Shown here: positions 18,399-26,170 of the stretch, piece by piece | Position numbering within the stretch: the stretch's first letter is position 1 | Layout: every line of letters starts with the position of its first letter | Assembly (NCBI GenBank): GCA_964649825.1 | Contig: CAZYQW010000077.1 | Span: forward strand, 62,001-126,000 | From: CAZYQW01 sp964649825 | GTDB taxonomy: Bacteria; Planctomycetota; B15-G4; JADJEK01 | Length of the DNA: 64,000 bases | Direction of reading: 5' to 3' | Translations under genes and position numbers: made by a program | The notes under the pieces: generated by a model | What the model was told of the DNA's origin: nothing | Seen by the model: the letters and a program-made list of their open reading frames with translations, nothing else | Database searches by the model: none

Positions 18399-18529
18399 CG
18401 CCGATGCGCGTCGTCCTCCGGGACCCCTCCGAGCACGTGACGGCCGAGGAGCGCACGACGCGCGCGCGGCGCTCGAGCGCCAGGGCGCCGCGGTCCTCGA
18501 GCGAGGCCGTGAGGGCCCGCGGTCGAGTA
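18399..18529. other. Spacer between selenoprotein gene and intron remnant, no gene seen
   Basis: A short ATG-led frame starts at 18404 but has no ribosome-binding site or recognisable product and runs into the intron remnant. I see nothing supportable in it. Confidence 0.4.
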
Positions 18530-18830
18530 GGCCAGGAGGGTTGCCCCTCCTGGCCCCTCACAGATCCGGACGTGCGCGATTGACGCATCCGGCTCCTCGG
18601 ATCAGAGGTTCGCTGGTCGGAAGGGCAGTGGCTGTTGGTGGTCGCCGCTCGCTCGGCCGAAGCCGGGCAGGCGGCAGCGGGTAGCGCATCACCAGGCGGT
18701 TGAATGCCGCCCAGGTCAGCCGGTGCCGTTGGGGACGGCGCCGGAGCCACTTGCACCATAGCCGCTGGGCTTCGTGACGGAAGCGGCCGATCCCGCGGGA
18801 GTTCCCACGAAGACCAGTGGGTGCTGCCGT
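18520..18830 (-). mobile_element. 3' remnant of a group II intron (end of the intron-encoded reverse transcriptase/maturase plus domains V and VI)
   Basis: On the minus strand a frame without a start codon ends at 18558. It contains NSRGIGRFRHEAQRLWCKW followed by RPQRHRLTWAAFNRL and a terminal YPLPPARL, the typical X/maturase end of bacterial group II intron reverse transcriptases. The same strand then reads a domain-V-like hairpin at 18595-18563 (GAGCCGGATGCG ... CGCACGTCCGGATC), 33 bases against the usual 34. Next comes a perfect 11-bp stem with a GCAA loop (18555-18530), suitable for domain VI. Everything 5' of about 18830 (the catalytic RT motifs and domains I-III) is missing, so the element is a dead fragment. 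It sits downstream of the selenoprotein gene. Class C introns prefer such sites after terminators. Confidence 0.8.
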
Positions 18831-18858
18831 CGTGGAGAAGGGTCGCCGAGGAAGGTGC

Positions 18859-19431
18859 CTACCGCCTCCGGAGCCGCGTCGCCCGGATCGAGCCGTCCGC
18901 CTGGATCACGCCGCGGACCTCCGCCGCGTCGCCCACGCGCGGCACGTCGTCGATCCGCGTACGGCGATCGACGGCGACTTCGACGCCATCGATCTCCCAG
19001 GTCCCGGACCACCGGCCGCGGTACCGGATCCTGCGTCCGGCCGGCACGGGCGACGGTTCGCCGAGGGCGTCGCGCGCGCCGCCGCAGATCCACCTCTCGA
19101 GGAGATCGATCTCCGCGTCGGAGAGGAACGGGGGGCCGTCGAGCGGCATGCGCGGCTCGCTCTCTCCCCGCAACCTCAGCACGAGTTCACTCTCGTCCGG
19201 CTTCCCCGGCTCCACGACCGCCCCCGCGCGGCTCCCCTTCTTCACCCCCGCCAGAGTCTCGAGGTCGAGCCCGCGCGTCGGCTCGTCGCCGCCGTGGCAG
19301 ACCGTGCAGCGTTCCGCGAAGATCTGCCGGATCTCCTGCCACGTCGGCGGCGGATCCTCGGGGGCGACCGGGGCGAGCGCGAGGAGCCCGAACGGCGTCG
19401 CGCCGCTCGCCCTTCGGCCGAGGGCATCGAT
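18859..19431 (-). CDS. Planctomycete-type cytochrome c domain protein, start codon unclear (possibly 5'-damaged)
   Basis: The frame contains a heme-binding CTVCH, then GLDLETLAGVKKGSRAGAVV, EPGKPDESELVLRL, RMPLDGPPFLSDAEIDLLERW and a C-terminal beta-rich tail. This is the PSCyt1/cytochrome-c arrangement found in planctomycete membrane-associated oxidoreductase modules. A signal-peptide-like stretch (ATPFGLLALAPVAPEDPPP) precedes it. Between the in-frame TAG upstream and the heme motif there is no ATG, GTG or TTG; the frame can only begin at a rare codon such as the ATC at 19431, which is the boundary used here. A GTG exists at 19245 but would omit the CxxCH site. The gene may be a recent start-codon mutant or use a non-standard start. 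It is divergent from the beta-helix gene. Confidence 0.55.
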   Translation of the reverse strand: MDALGRRASGATPFGLLALAPVAPEDPPPTWQEIRQIFAERCTVCHGGDEPTRGLDLETLAGVKKGSRAGAVVEPGKPDESELVLRLRGESEPRMPLDGPPFLSDAEIDLLERWICGGARDALGEPSPVPAGRRIRYRGRWSGTWEIDGVEVAVDRRTRIDDVPRVGDAAEVRGVIQADGSIRATRLRRR

Positions 19432-19547
19432 GTCGTCGGCCGAACGCTACGATGAGCCGCGTGACGAGCCGGCTCGTCGACTTCCGCGTCGGCGGCGGAC
19501 CCGGCTCGGGGCGAACCGCACCCTCTTCCGACGTCAGGAGCCGAATC

Positions 19548-21167
19548 GTGGAACGAGCAAAGGTCTTGGCGTGGGTCCTGCTCTCGACCGCCGGGGGATC
19601 CGCCGAGGCGGCGGACGTGATCGTGAACAGCGGGCAGAGCATCCAGGCCGCGATCCAGGCGGCCGCGCCAGGGGATCGGATCCTGGTCCAACCGGGCACG
19701 TTCCTCGAGGCGATCGACTTCCTCGGCAAAGCGATCGAGGTCATCGGCGTCGGCGGCCCGACGAGCACGATCCTCGATGCGACGGGATCGAACGCCAGCG
19801 TGGTCCGGTTCGGGTCGGGAGAGACGCCGCTCTCCGTCCTGCGCGGGTTCACCGTGACCGGCGGCACGGGGAGCAGCGGCGGCTCCTCGTTCGGCGGCGG
19901 CGGAATCCTGGTCCACGGCGGGGCCGATCCTCGGGTGGAGAACTGTCTCATCACCGGCAACTCGCTCTCGGCGAGCGGCGTGGGCGCCGGCGTCTTCGCG
20001 GGCTCGATCCTCGACTCGACGACCCGCCTCACGTTGACCGACTGCGTGATCTCGGCCAACGCGGGAGTCGGCGCGTTCGGCAACTTGACGCTGCGCCGGT
20101 GCACGATCGCGTCGAACAACGGGGGCGGCATCGAGGGGCCGAACCTCACGCTCACCGACTGCCTCATCGCGAACAACACGGGCGCGGTCGAAGGCGGCGG
20201 TCTGCGCTACAACGGGGGCATGGGGTTGACGCTCGACCGCTGCACGTTCGTAGGGAACCAGGCCGCTCAGGTGGGCGGCGGCCTCTTCGTGAACAACCCC
20301 ATGAGCACCAAGCTCGAACACTGTGCGTTCTACGGCAACTCCGCGGGAGCGCGCGGCGGCGGCGCGTACGTGAACGTCCTCTCGTTCTCGCCCGGGGTGG
20401 CCGAGGCGCTCATCGAGAGTTCGATCTTCGCGGGCAACCAGGCCGGTATGAGCGGGGGCGGACTGGCCGTCCTCGTCGGCAGCTTGTTCGGATCGACGAT
20501 CGCACGGGTGACCCACTGCACATTGACGGGCAACACGCCGGACGGCGTCGCCGCCACGGCGCTCGGTCTTTCCGTGGGGGACACGATCGCCTGGACGCAG
20601 GCGAACCCGTTCCAACTGAGCGGCGGCGGGGTGATCACCGTCTCCGACTCGGACGTCCAGGGCGGCTGGCCCGGCACGAACAACTTCAGCGCCGACCCGA
20701 TGTTCGCGGCCGCCGCCAGCGATGACTACCACGTGACCTTCGGATCGCCGTGCGTCGGCGCGGGCAACGTCGCATCGGCGAGCGACTCGGAGGGCGACCC
20801 CCAGGTCGCCCTTCCGGACGTAGGCGCGGACGAGTTCCATCCGCACCTCGCGGTCCTCGGGGTCCCGAACCCCGGAGCGATCCTGCGAGTGAGCTTGATC
20901 GGCGCTCCTGGCTCGCCCGGCCTCCTGTTCGCGAGCCTGGCCTTGGACCCGGTCGGGATCCTCACCGGATTCGGGACGTTCGGCCTCGGGTTCCCGCTCG
21001 TCCCGGGTTTCCCGATCGGGCTCGGATCGGTGCCCGCGACCGGCGTGATCGGCTTTCCCGCCGTGGTGCCGCCGACGGCGCCGCCCGGAGTGTCCATTCA
21101 TCTGCAGGCGTTCCTCGACGCGCCGGGATCGACCCTGACGAACGTGGAGTCGATCCGCATTCATTGA
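19548..21167 (+). CDS. Exported right-handed beta-helix protein with shared C-terminal module
   Basis: The GTG at 19548 is preceded by CAGGAG at a good distance and gives a signal peptide (AKVLAWVLLSTAGGSAEAA), so it is preferred over the ATG at 19452. The protein is 539 residues. It opens with SGQSIQAAIQAAAPGDRILV, the usual start of a polysaccharide-lyase-like beta-helix. Coils of the type LTLTDCLIANNTG and LEHCAFYGNSAG follow, and the helix ends at VGADEF. The last 105 residues form the beta-sandwich-like module ending near HLQAFLDAPGSTLTNVESI. It may bind surface glycans. No catalytic residues stand out. Function is otherwise unknown. Confidence 0.85.
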   Translation: MERAKVLAWVLLSTAGGSAEAADVIVNSGQSIQAAIQAAAPGDRILVQPGTFLEAIDFLGKAIEVIGVGGPTSTILDATGSNASVVRFGSGETPLSVLRGFTVTGGTGSSGGSSFGGGGILVHGGADPRVENCLITGNSLSASGVGAGVFAGSILDSTTRLTLTDCVISANAGVGAFGNLTLRRCTIASNNGGGIEGPNLTLTDCLIANNTGAVEGGGLRYNGGMGLTLDRCTFVGNQAAQVGGGLFVNNPMSTKLEHCAFYGNSAGARGGGAYVNVLSFSPGVAEALIESSIFAGNQAGMSGGGLAVLVGSLFGSTIARVTHCTLTGNTPDGVAATALGLSVGDTIAWTQANPFQLSGGGVITVSDSDVQGGWPGTNNFSADPMFAAAASDDYHVTFGSPCVGAGNVASASDSEGDPQVALPDVGADEFHPHLAVLGVPNPGAILRVSLIGAPGSPGLLFASLALDPVGILTGFGTFGLGFPLVPGFPIGLGSVPATGVIGFPAVVPPTAPPGVSIHLQAFLDAPGSTLTNVESIRIH

Positions 21168-21308
21168 TCGATGCGGGGGACGCGCCGTTCCCTTCCGCGA
21201 CGGAAACCGGAAACCATCCGCCGGCCGGCCCGCCGCGGGGTCTGCTCGAAGGACGCGCTGACTCCCGGCGCCGTCCCCTCCATCGAGAGGCATTCGAGAG
21301 GCTCCGCC

Positions 21309-21701
21309 ATGAAGAACGTGCTCCACGTGGCGATCGTGCTGCTGCTCCTCGTCTTCGCGTCGCTCGCGACCCTCATCGGGCTCGCGAATCGGGGAGCATC
21401 GATCCTCCCGGCCCCCTCCACGCCGGACCCGCTCGCGTACGACGCCGGGATGGACGCGCTCTCCGCGGGCGACCACGACACCGCGCTCGAGCTCCTGCGG
21501 CGGGTCCCGGAGGACCACCCGGACTACGCGCGAGCGCTCCGCCATATCGGGTGGAAGATCTACGCCAGCCGGCTCGGCGACGCGAAGAGCGGCGTGGCGT
21601 ACGTCAATCGTTCGCTGCTCCTGAACCCCTTCGACGGGAACGTGTGGGAGGACGCGTTTCGCATCTACGTGAAGAGCGCGCTCCCGTTCCTCGACGGTTG
21701 A
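21309..21701 (+). CDS. Membrane-anchored small TPR-like protein
   Basis: The protein is 130 residues from the ATG at 21309. An N-terminal transmembrane segment (VLHVAIVLLLLVFASLATLIG, positions about 4-24) anchors a short outer domain with one or two TPR-like helix pairs (AGMDALSAGDHDTALELLRR, DYARALRHIGWKIYASRLG). It probably acts as a binding or assembly factor at the membrane. No partner is evident. It follows the beta-helix gene by 141 bases in the same direction. Confidence 0.75.
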   Translation: MKNVLHVAIVLLLLVFASLATLIGLANRGASILPAPSTPDPLAYDAGMDALSAGDHDTALELLRRVPEDHPDYARALRHIGWKIYASRLGDAKSGVAYVNRSLLLNPFDGNVWEDAFRIYVKSALPFLDG

Positions 21702-21711
21702 GCGCGGCCGA

Positions 21712-22020
21712 TCAGAGCGACATGAGCCCCTTCACCGCCGACATCCGGCGGTAGACGGCGATGACGTGCTCGCTCGACTCCATCTCGACCTCGGAGGTGA
21801 CGCTGACGTACCTCCCGGTGCGTGACTCGCGCGTCGAGTAGGGCAGCGGGTCGAGGAGCGCGAGCAGGTGGTTCAGCTCGGCGGCGGGGACGATGAACTT
21901 GAACACGTAGGTGGTCGGCCACTGGACGTGCGCGTCCAACGCGACCTTCAGCGACTCGAACGACGACCGCTTGGGACGACCGTTCCTCCCGTTCGCGGAT
22001 GCTCCGTTCGCACGATTCAT
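21712..22020 (-). CDS. DUF493 (YbeD-like) protein
   Basis: The protein is 102 residues. It has the hallmarks of the DUF493/YbeD family: a ferredoxin-like alpha/beta fold with YVFKFIVPA, then RTGRYVSVTSEVEMESSEHV and IAVYRRMSAVKGLMSL. Family members are small cytoplasmic proteins of unknown role, with a fold similar to regulatory ACT-like domains. The first 20 residues are basic and disordered. It converges on the TPR gene and diverges from the symporter gene. Confidence 0.88.
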   Translation of the reverse strand: MNRANGASANGRNGRPKRSSFESLKVALDAHVQWPTTYVFKFIVPAAELNHLLALLDPLPYSTRESRTGRYVSVTSEVEMESSEHVIAVYRRMSAVKGLMSL

Positions 22021-22082
22021 CCTCGGATGGTAGCACGGAGCCCAGGCGGCTCGCGCGCCTGGAACTCCTAGACTCCCTGCTC

Positions 22083-24041
22083 ATGCAGCTCGCCGCGCTC
22101 GATTGGATCGTCGTCGTTCTCTACGTCGCCTTCGCGGTCTGGCTCGGTCTACGGTTCACCCGAAGGGCCGGCGAGAACGTCGACGAGTACTTCCTCTCCG
22201 GCCGGCGCCTGCCGTGGTGGATCGCGGGAACATCGATGGTCGCCACGACGTTCGCGGCCGACACGCCCCTCGTCGTCACCGGCTGGGTTCGCGATCACGG
22301 GATCTGGAAGAACTGGCTCTGGTGGTGCTTCTGCATCGGCGGGATGTCGACGGTCTTCCTCTTCGCGCGCTACTGGCGGCGGCTCGGGGTGATGACGACC
22401 GCCGAGCTGTCCGAGCTCCGCTACGGCGGCGCGGAGGCGCGGGTCCTCCGAGGATTCCTCGGCTTCTTCCACGCGGGGATCTCGAACATCCTCGTCCTGA
22501 GCTGGGTGCTCCTCGCCGCCGCGAAGATCTCGAGCGTGCTCTTCGCCGTCGACGAGCGGGTCGCGGTGGCCGCCGCCTGCGCTATCGCGATGACGTACTC
22601 GCTCCTCGCGGGCTTCTGGGGCGTGGTCATCACCGACCTCGCGCAGTTCGCGGTCGCGATGCTGGGAGCGATCGTCCTCGCGGTCAGCGCGTGGCAGGGC
22701 ATCGGCGGGTTCGACGCCATCGCGGCCCAGGTCGACGCCGGCCTGATCGACGGAGCCCGGCTCGGGTTCTTCCCGACCGCACCCCCCGAGGCGACCGGCC
22801 TGCTCGACCCCGCGTTCTGGACCGTGCCGATCGCCGCGGTCGCCGTCTACCTGGGTGTCTCCTGGTGGGCGACGCAGAGCATCGAGGGCGGCACCTACGT
22901 GGTCCAGCGGATTGCCGCGTGCCGAGACGAACGGCACGGAATGCTCGCTCAACTCTGGTTCAACTTCGCCAACTACGCGCTCCGTCCGTGGCCGTGGATC
23001 GCGGTCGCGCTCGCGTCGATGGTGGTGCTGCCGTCGATCGAGGTCCGCGCCGGCGTGGACGGCGTCGTCCTGCATGCGGAGGAGGGACGAGTCGTCGTGG
23101 AGTCCGACGACGCCAGAACGCACGAGGTCCGCTGGGACACGACCGGCGACTGGCACGCCTTGCTGGCCGTCGACGAACGTGCGACCGTCCGGGCCGACAC
23201 CGTTCTCGCCGCGACCGACTCGGAGCGGGCGTACCCGGCGATGATGGCCCGCTACCTCCCGATCGGGTGGCTCGGGCTCGTCCTCGCATCGCTCATCGCG
23301 GCGCTGATGTCGACGATCGACACGCACGTCATCCTCGCCTCGTCCTTCTTCGTGAACGACCTGTATCGCCGGTTCCTCCGGCCGAACGAGAGCGCGCGTC
23401 ATTACGTGTCGGCCGCACGGCTCTGCGGGGCGGTGGTCATGGTGCTCGGCGCGGTGGTCGCCGCGAACGCGTCGTCGATCAGCGACTTGTTCCTCTTCTT
23501 CCTCGCTTTCCTCGGCGGCGTGGGACCGATCTACGTCCTGCGCTGGCTCTGGTGGCGCATCCGCGGGGCGACGGAGATCGTCGCGATGATCGCGTCGTCG
23601 GTCTCGACCATTGCAATCTCGTCGATGTCCGGATTCGCGTGGCGGCTCGGTCCCCTCTCCCCGCACGGTGAACTCGCGCCGGAGGGACGTCTCGTCCTGG
23701 TCGTCACGATCTCCACCGCGTGCGCGCTGCTCTCGCTCCTGGTCTTCCGCGCGCCGGATCCGCGCACGCTCGTCCCGTTCTACCGGGCCGTACGCCCCAT
23801 GGGGTGCTGGGCGCCCGTCCGCGCCCTCGCGCCGGACGCCGCGCCGCGGGCGGAGGGCCGCTGGATCGCGGCCGGGACGGCCGGCGCCCTCGCCCTGACC
23901 TACGGCGCGATGTTCGGCGTCGGCGCGGTCCTGCTCGATCGGCCCGTCGCCGCCGCCGCGAACGGCCTGGTCGCGGCGGCCGGAGCGACGTGCGTCGCGG
24001 CGGCACTGCGCCGGCTGGGGGCGAATCCGGTCGTAGGATGA
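22083..24041 (+). CDS. Sodium/solute symporter (SSS family) with an inserted soluble beta-domain
   Basis: The protein has 652 residues with 13-15 hydrophobic helices. SSS-family markers include DEYFLSGRRLPWWIAGTSMVATTFAADTP near the N-terminus and the GLVLASLIAALMSTIDTHV segment. It should import a small solute (sugar, amino acid, organic acid or vitamin) with sodium; the substrate is not readable. Between two helices, residues about 319-382 form a soluble, beta-rich insert (GVDGVVLHAEEGRVVVESDD ... LLAVDERATVRADTVLA) that looks like a barrel-sandwich-hybrid domain and is not part of ordinary SSS proteins. The SGNH-like gene begins 63 bases after it, so the two may be co-transcribed. Confidence 0.9.
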   Translation: MQLAALDWIVVVLYVAFAVWLGLRFTRRAGENVDEYFLSGRRLPWWIAGTSMVATTFAADTPLVVTGWVRDHGIWKNWLWWCFCIGGMSTVFLFARYWRRLGVMTTAELSELRYGGAEARVLRGFLGFFHAGISNILVLSWVLLAAAKISSVLFAVDERVAVAAACAIAMTYSLLAGFWGVVITDLAQFAVAMLGAIVLAVSAWQGIGGFDAIAAQVDAGLIDGARLGFFPTAPPEATGLLDPAFWTVPIAAVAVYLGVSWWATQSIEGGTYVVQRIAACRDERHGMLAQLWFNFANYALRPWPWIAVALASMVVLPSIEVRAGVDGVVLHAEEGRVVVESDDARTHEVRWDTTGDWHALLAVDERATVRADTVLAATDSERAYPAMMARYLPIGWLGLVLASLIAALMSTIDTHVILASSFFVNDLYRRFLRPNESARHYVSAARLCGAVVMVLGAVVAANASSISDLFLFFLAFLGGVGPIYVLRWLWWRIRGATEIVAMIASSVSTIAISSMSGFAWRLGPLSPHGELAPEGRLVLVVTISTACALLSLLVFRAPDPRTLVPFYRAVRPMGCWAPVRALAPDAAPRAEGRWIAAGTAGALALTYGAMFGVGAVLLDRPVAAAANGLVAAAGATCVAAALRRLGANPVVG

Positions 24042-24104
24042 ATCGCGCGAACGACGAGGACGACGACTACCATGACGTCGAGCGCCGCCAGCCGAGGTGA
24101 AACC

Positions 24105-24989
24105 ATGTGGAACCTGTCTCCGATCTCGATCGCTCTCGTCGTCGGCCTGCTCGGCCGGAGCGCGCCGGCCGAGCCCGCGGCCGAGACGATCGCGGTGTCC
24201 GCGCTCGAGCGCGTCGCCTTGATCGGGGCCAGCGTGACGGACGGCTTCCTGTTGCCGAACGAGGTCGGCGCGATGGTGACGCTCGCGGACGTCGTCAAGG
24301 CGAGCGCGCGTCAGCCGATCGATCTGCCGTTTCGCCGGTCGAACGTCTTGTTCTTCCGCGATCCGCTCGAGTACGGAACGCGGTACGCCCGGGAAGCGAA
24401 GACGTACGACCCGTCCCTCCTCATCGCGGTCGACTTCCTGTTCTGGTTCGGCTACGGATTCTCGATTGACGAGGAGAGCCGCCACAAGCGCCTCGAGCAG
24501 GGGCTGGCGCTCCTGGAGGAGTTCGACTGTCCGGTGATCGCCGGCAACCTCCCCGACATGCGCCTCGCCGCGACCGACGGCGTCGGCATCCACGGCGCAC
24601 CAATGATCTACGAGTGGCAGGTGCCCGAGAAGGAGACCCTCGCGAAATTGAACGCCCGGATCGAGGAGTGGGCGGCCGAGAAACCGTCGCGACACGTCGT
24701 GCACGTCGCCGAGTTCTTCGAGAAGGTCCGCAACCACGAGACCGTGGCGGTGCGCGAGAACCACTGGGGCAAGGACGCGTTCGAACAACTGATGGACAAG
24801 GACCTGCTCCACACGACATTCGAGGGTTCGATCGGGTTGACCCTCTTCGCCCTCGACACCTGGGTCCGCGAGGACGAGTCGATTCCGGAGGACGCCTTCC
24901 TCTGGAACGTCGACGAGGTTCGACGCCGGGTGCTGGAGGCTCGGAAGAAGGAACGAGAGCAGCGCGGCGCGACGGTCGAGGAGGGCTAA
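24105..24989 (+). CDS. Exported SGNH/GDSL-like hydrolase
   Basis: The ATG at 24105 has a clear GAGGTGA ribosome-binding site, and the 294-residue product begins with a signal peptide (SPISIALVVGLLGRSAPA). The mature protein starts with VALIGASVTDGF, where GAS takes the place of the GDS nucleophile block. VIAGNLPDM may be the block with the oxyanion Asn. The rest of the catalytic set is not certain; a histidine in LLHTTFEG is the best candidate. SGNH enzymes remove ester groups from lipids or sugars in the periplasm. The gene ends exactly where foreign-looking ATPase sequence begins, so its own C-terminus may be altered. Confidence 0.6.
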   Translation: MWNLSPISIALVVGLLGRSAPAEPAAETIAVSALERVALIGASVTDGFLLPNEVGAMVTLADVVKASARQPIDLPFRRSNVLFFRDPLEYGTRYAREAKTYDPSLLIAVDFLFWFGYGFSIDEESRHKRLEQGLALLEEFDCPVIAGNLPDMRLAATDGVGIHGAPMIYEWQVPEKETLAKLNARIEEWAAEKPSRHVVHVAEFFEKVRNHETVAVRENHWGKDAFEQLMDKDLLHTTFEGSIGLTLFALDTWVREDESIPEDAFLWNVDEVRRRVLEARKKEREQRGATVEEG

Positions 24990-25888
24990 TCGAGCGCCGC
25001 CTCGACTACGACACTTTGTGGTCCATCTACAACCAGACCCCCGGACTCGCCTCGGACAAGCTCAAGGCAATGTTGGAGACGGTTTGGCGCTACCTATCCC
25101 GCGCTCGATCGACGCGCGGAATCGTCTTCGCGTACGACGAAGCGCAGACCCTGTCGGGTCAGGCGGCAAAGGAGCAATACCCGCTCTCCTTGCTCCTCGA
25201 TGTCTTCCAGTCGATCCAGCGCAAGGGCCATCCGCTGATGCTCGCGCTGACTGGACTGCCGACTCTGTTTCCCAAGCTCGTCGAGGCGCGAACGTTCTCG
25301 GAACGGATGTTTCGAGTCGTGTTCTTGAAGAACCTGACGGAAGAAGAGAGCCGCGAAGCCATCCTCAAGCCGATCGAGGACAACGCGTGTCCCGTGCGAC
25401 TCGACCCGCCCGCCGTCGACACGATCGTCAAGCTCTCCGGAGGCTATCCCTACTTCATCCAATTCGTCTGCCGCGAGGTCTACGACGTGTTCGTGCAGCG
25501 CGGCGAATCCTCATCGATCCCCGTCGCGGACATCGAGCGGAAGCTGGACTCGGATTTCTTCGCCGGCCGCTGGGCCCGCGCCACGGATCGGCAGCGTGAT
25601 CTCCTGGCGATCATCGCCAGTCTCGAGCGTTGCGACGACGAGTTCACGGTGCAGGAGATCGTGGAACAGTCGAGGCGAAGAACGCAAAAACCGTTCAGCA
25701 GCAGCCACACGAACCAGATGCTCGTGGCGTTGAGCACGCAGGGCCTCGTGTTCAAGAACCGGCACGGCCGCTACTCGTTCGCTGTCCCCTTGCTCGGACG
25801 GTTCATTAGGCGCCACACCCCCTGTGCCTTGGCCGGCTCGGCGAAGACGTACGCGAGCTCCGCGCTCGCCATCAGCGCGGGAACGTAG
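24990..25888 (+). pseudogene. 5'-truncated AAA-family ATPase fragment
   Basis: The frame begins inside the protein (LDYDTLWSIYNQTPGLASDK) with no upstream start. It continues with a Walker B segment GIVFAYDEAQTL, a sensor-like ALTGLPTLFPKLVEARTFSE, a NLTEEESREAILKPIEDN helix and LSGGYPYFIQFVCREV. This matches a family of bacterial AAA ATPases related to the Orc1/MoxR-like and STAND groups. The Walker A half is missing, so it cannot hydrolyse ATP normally. The natural protein probably ends near FAVPLLGRFIRR (about 25815), where the frame runs into the antisense lipoprotein gene. The nearest ATG is 25070. It appears to be a fragment of about 0.83 kb inserted between two older genes. Confidence 0.72.
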
Positions 25889-26091
25889 TGTGGGAACTCG
25901 AGGGTCAACCGCTCGATCTCGTTCCGGATGCGTCCGGTATCGACGATCACCTCTTCGCGCGACGTCAGCACGAGGGCGCCGTTCGCGGCGCGGTAGTCGT
26001 CGAGGAGCGCCGCGAGCCGTTCGCCGGGGTGGGCCGACCCGCTTCTCGGGTGCGGCGCGAGCCCGGAGCAGCCCGCAATCGCGAGGACCAT
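25771..26091 (-). pseudogene. Lipoprotein gene truncated at its 3' end
   Basis: The frame codes for 106 residues starting MVLAIAGCSG, a lipoprotein signal with the cysteine at residue 8. Helical sequence follows (ERLAALLDDYRAANGALVLT, RIRNEIERLTLEFPHYVPAL, MASAELAYVFAEPAKAQG), which resembles the first TPR-like helix pairs of a longer outer-membrane assembly or curli/TPR lipoprotein. After AKAQG (about 25818) the reading enters the antisense of the ATPase fragment and finishes with unrelated residues, so the C-terminal part has probably been lost. If expressed it would be a short periplasmic lipoprotein. Confidence 0.55.
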
Positions 26092-26170
26092 GAGCGGCGG
26101 AGGTCGATCACCGCCGCGGAGTTCGCGATTCGCCGGTTCTGTTTCGACTTCACGACACCGACCGACCGAC

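Noticed and set aside
18399..18583. A short frame after the selenoprotein gene as a real gene
   Set aside because: No ribosome-binding site or similarity, and it runs through the intron remnant's hairpins.
22149..24812. An 887-codon minus-strand frame
   Set aside because: It lies opposite the symporter and hydrolase genes and is low-complexity (Asp/Arg/His-rich), as expected from the GC bias of the real frame.
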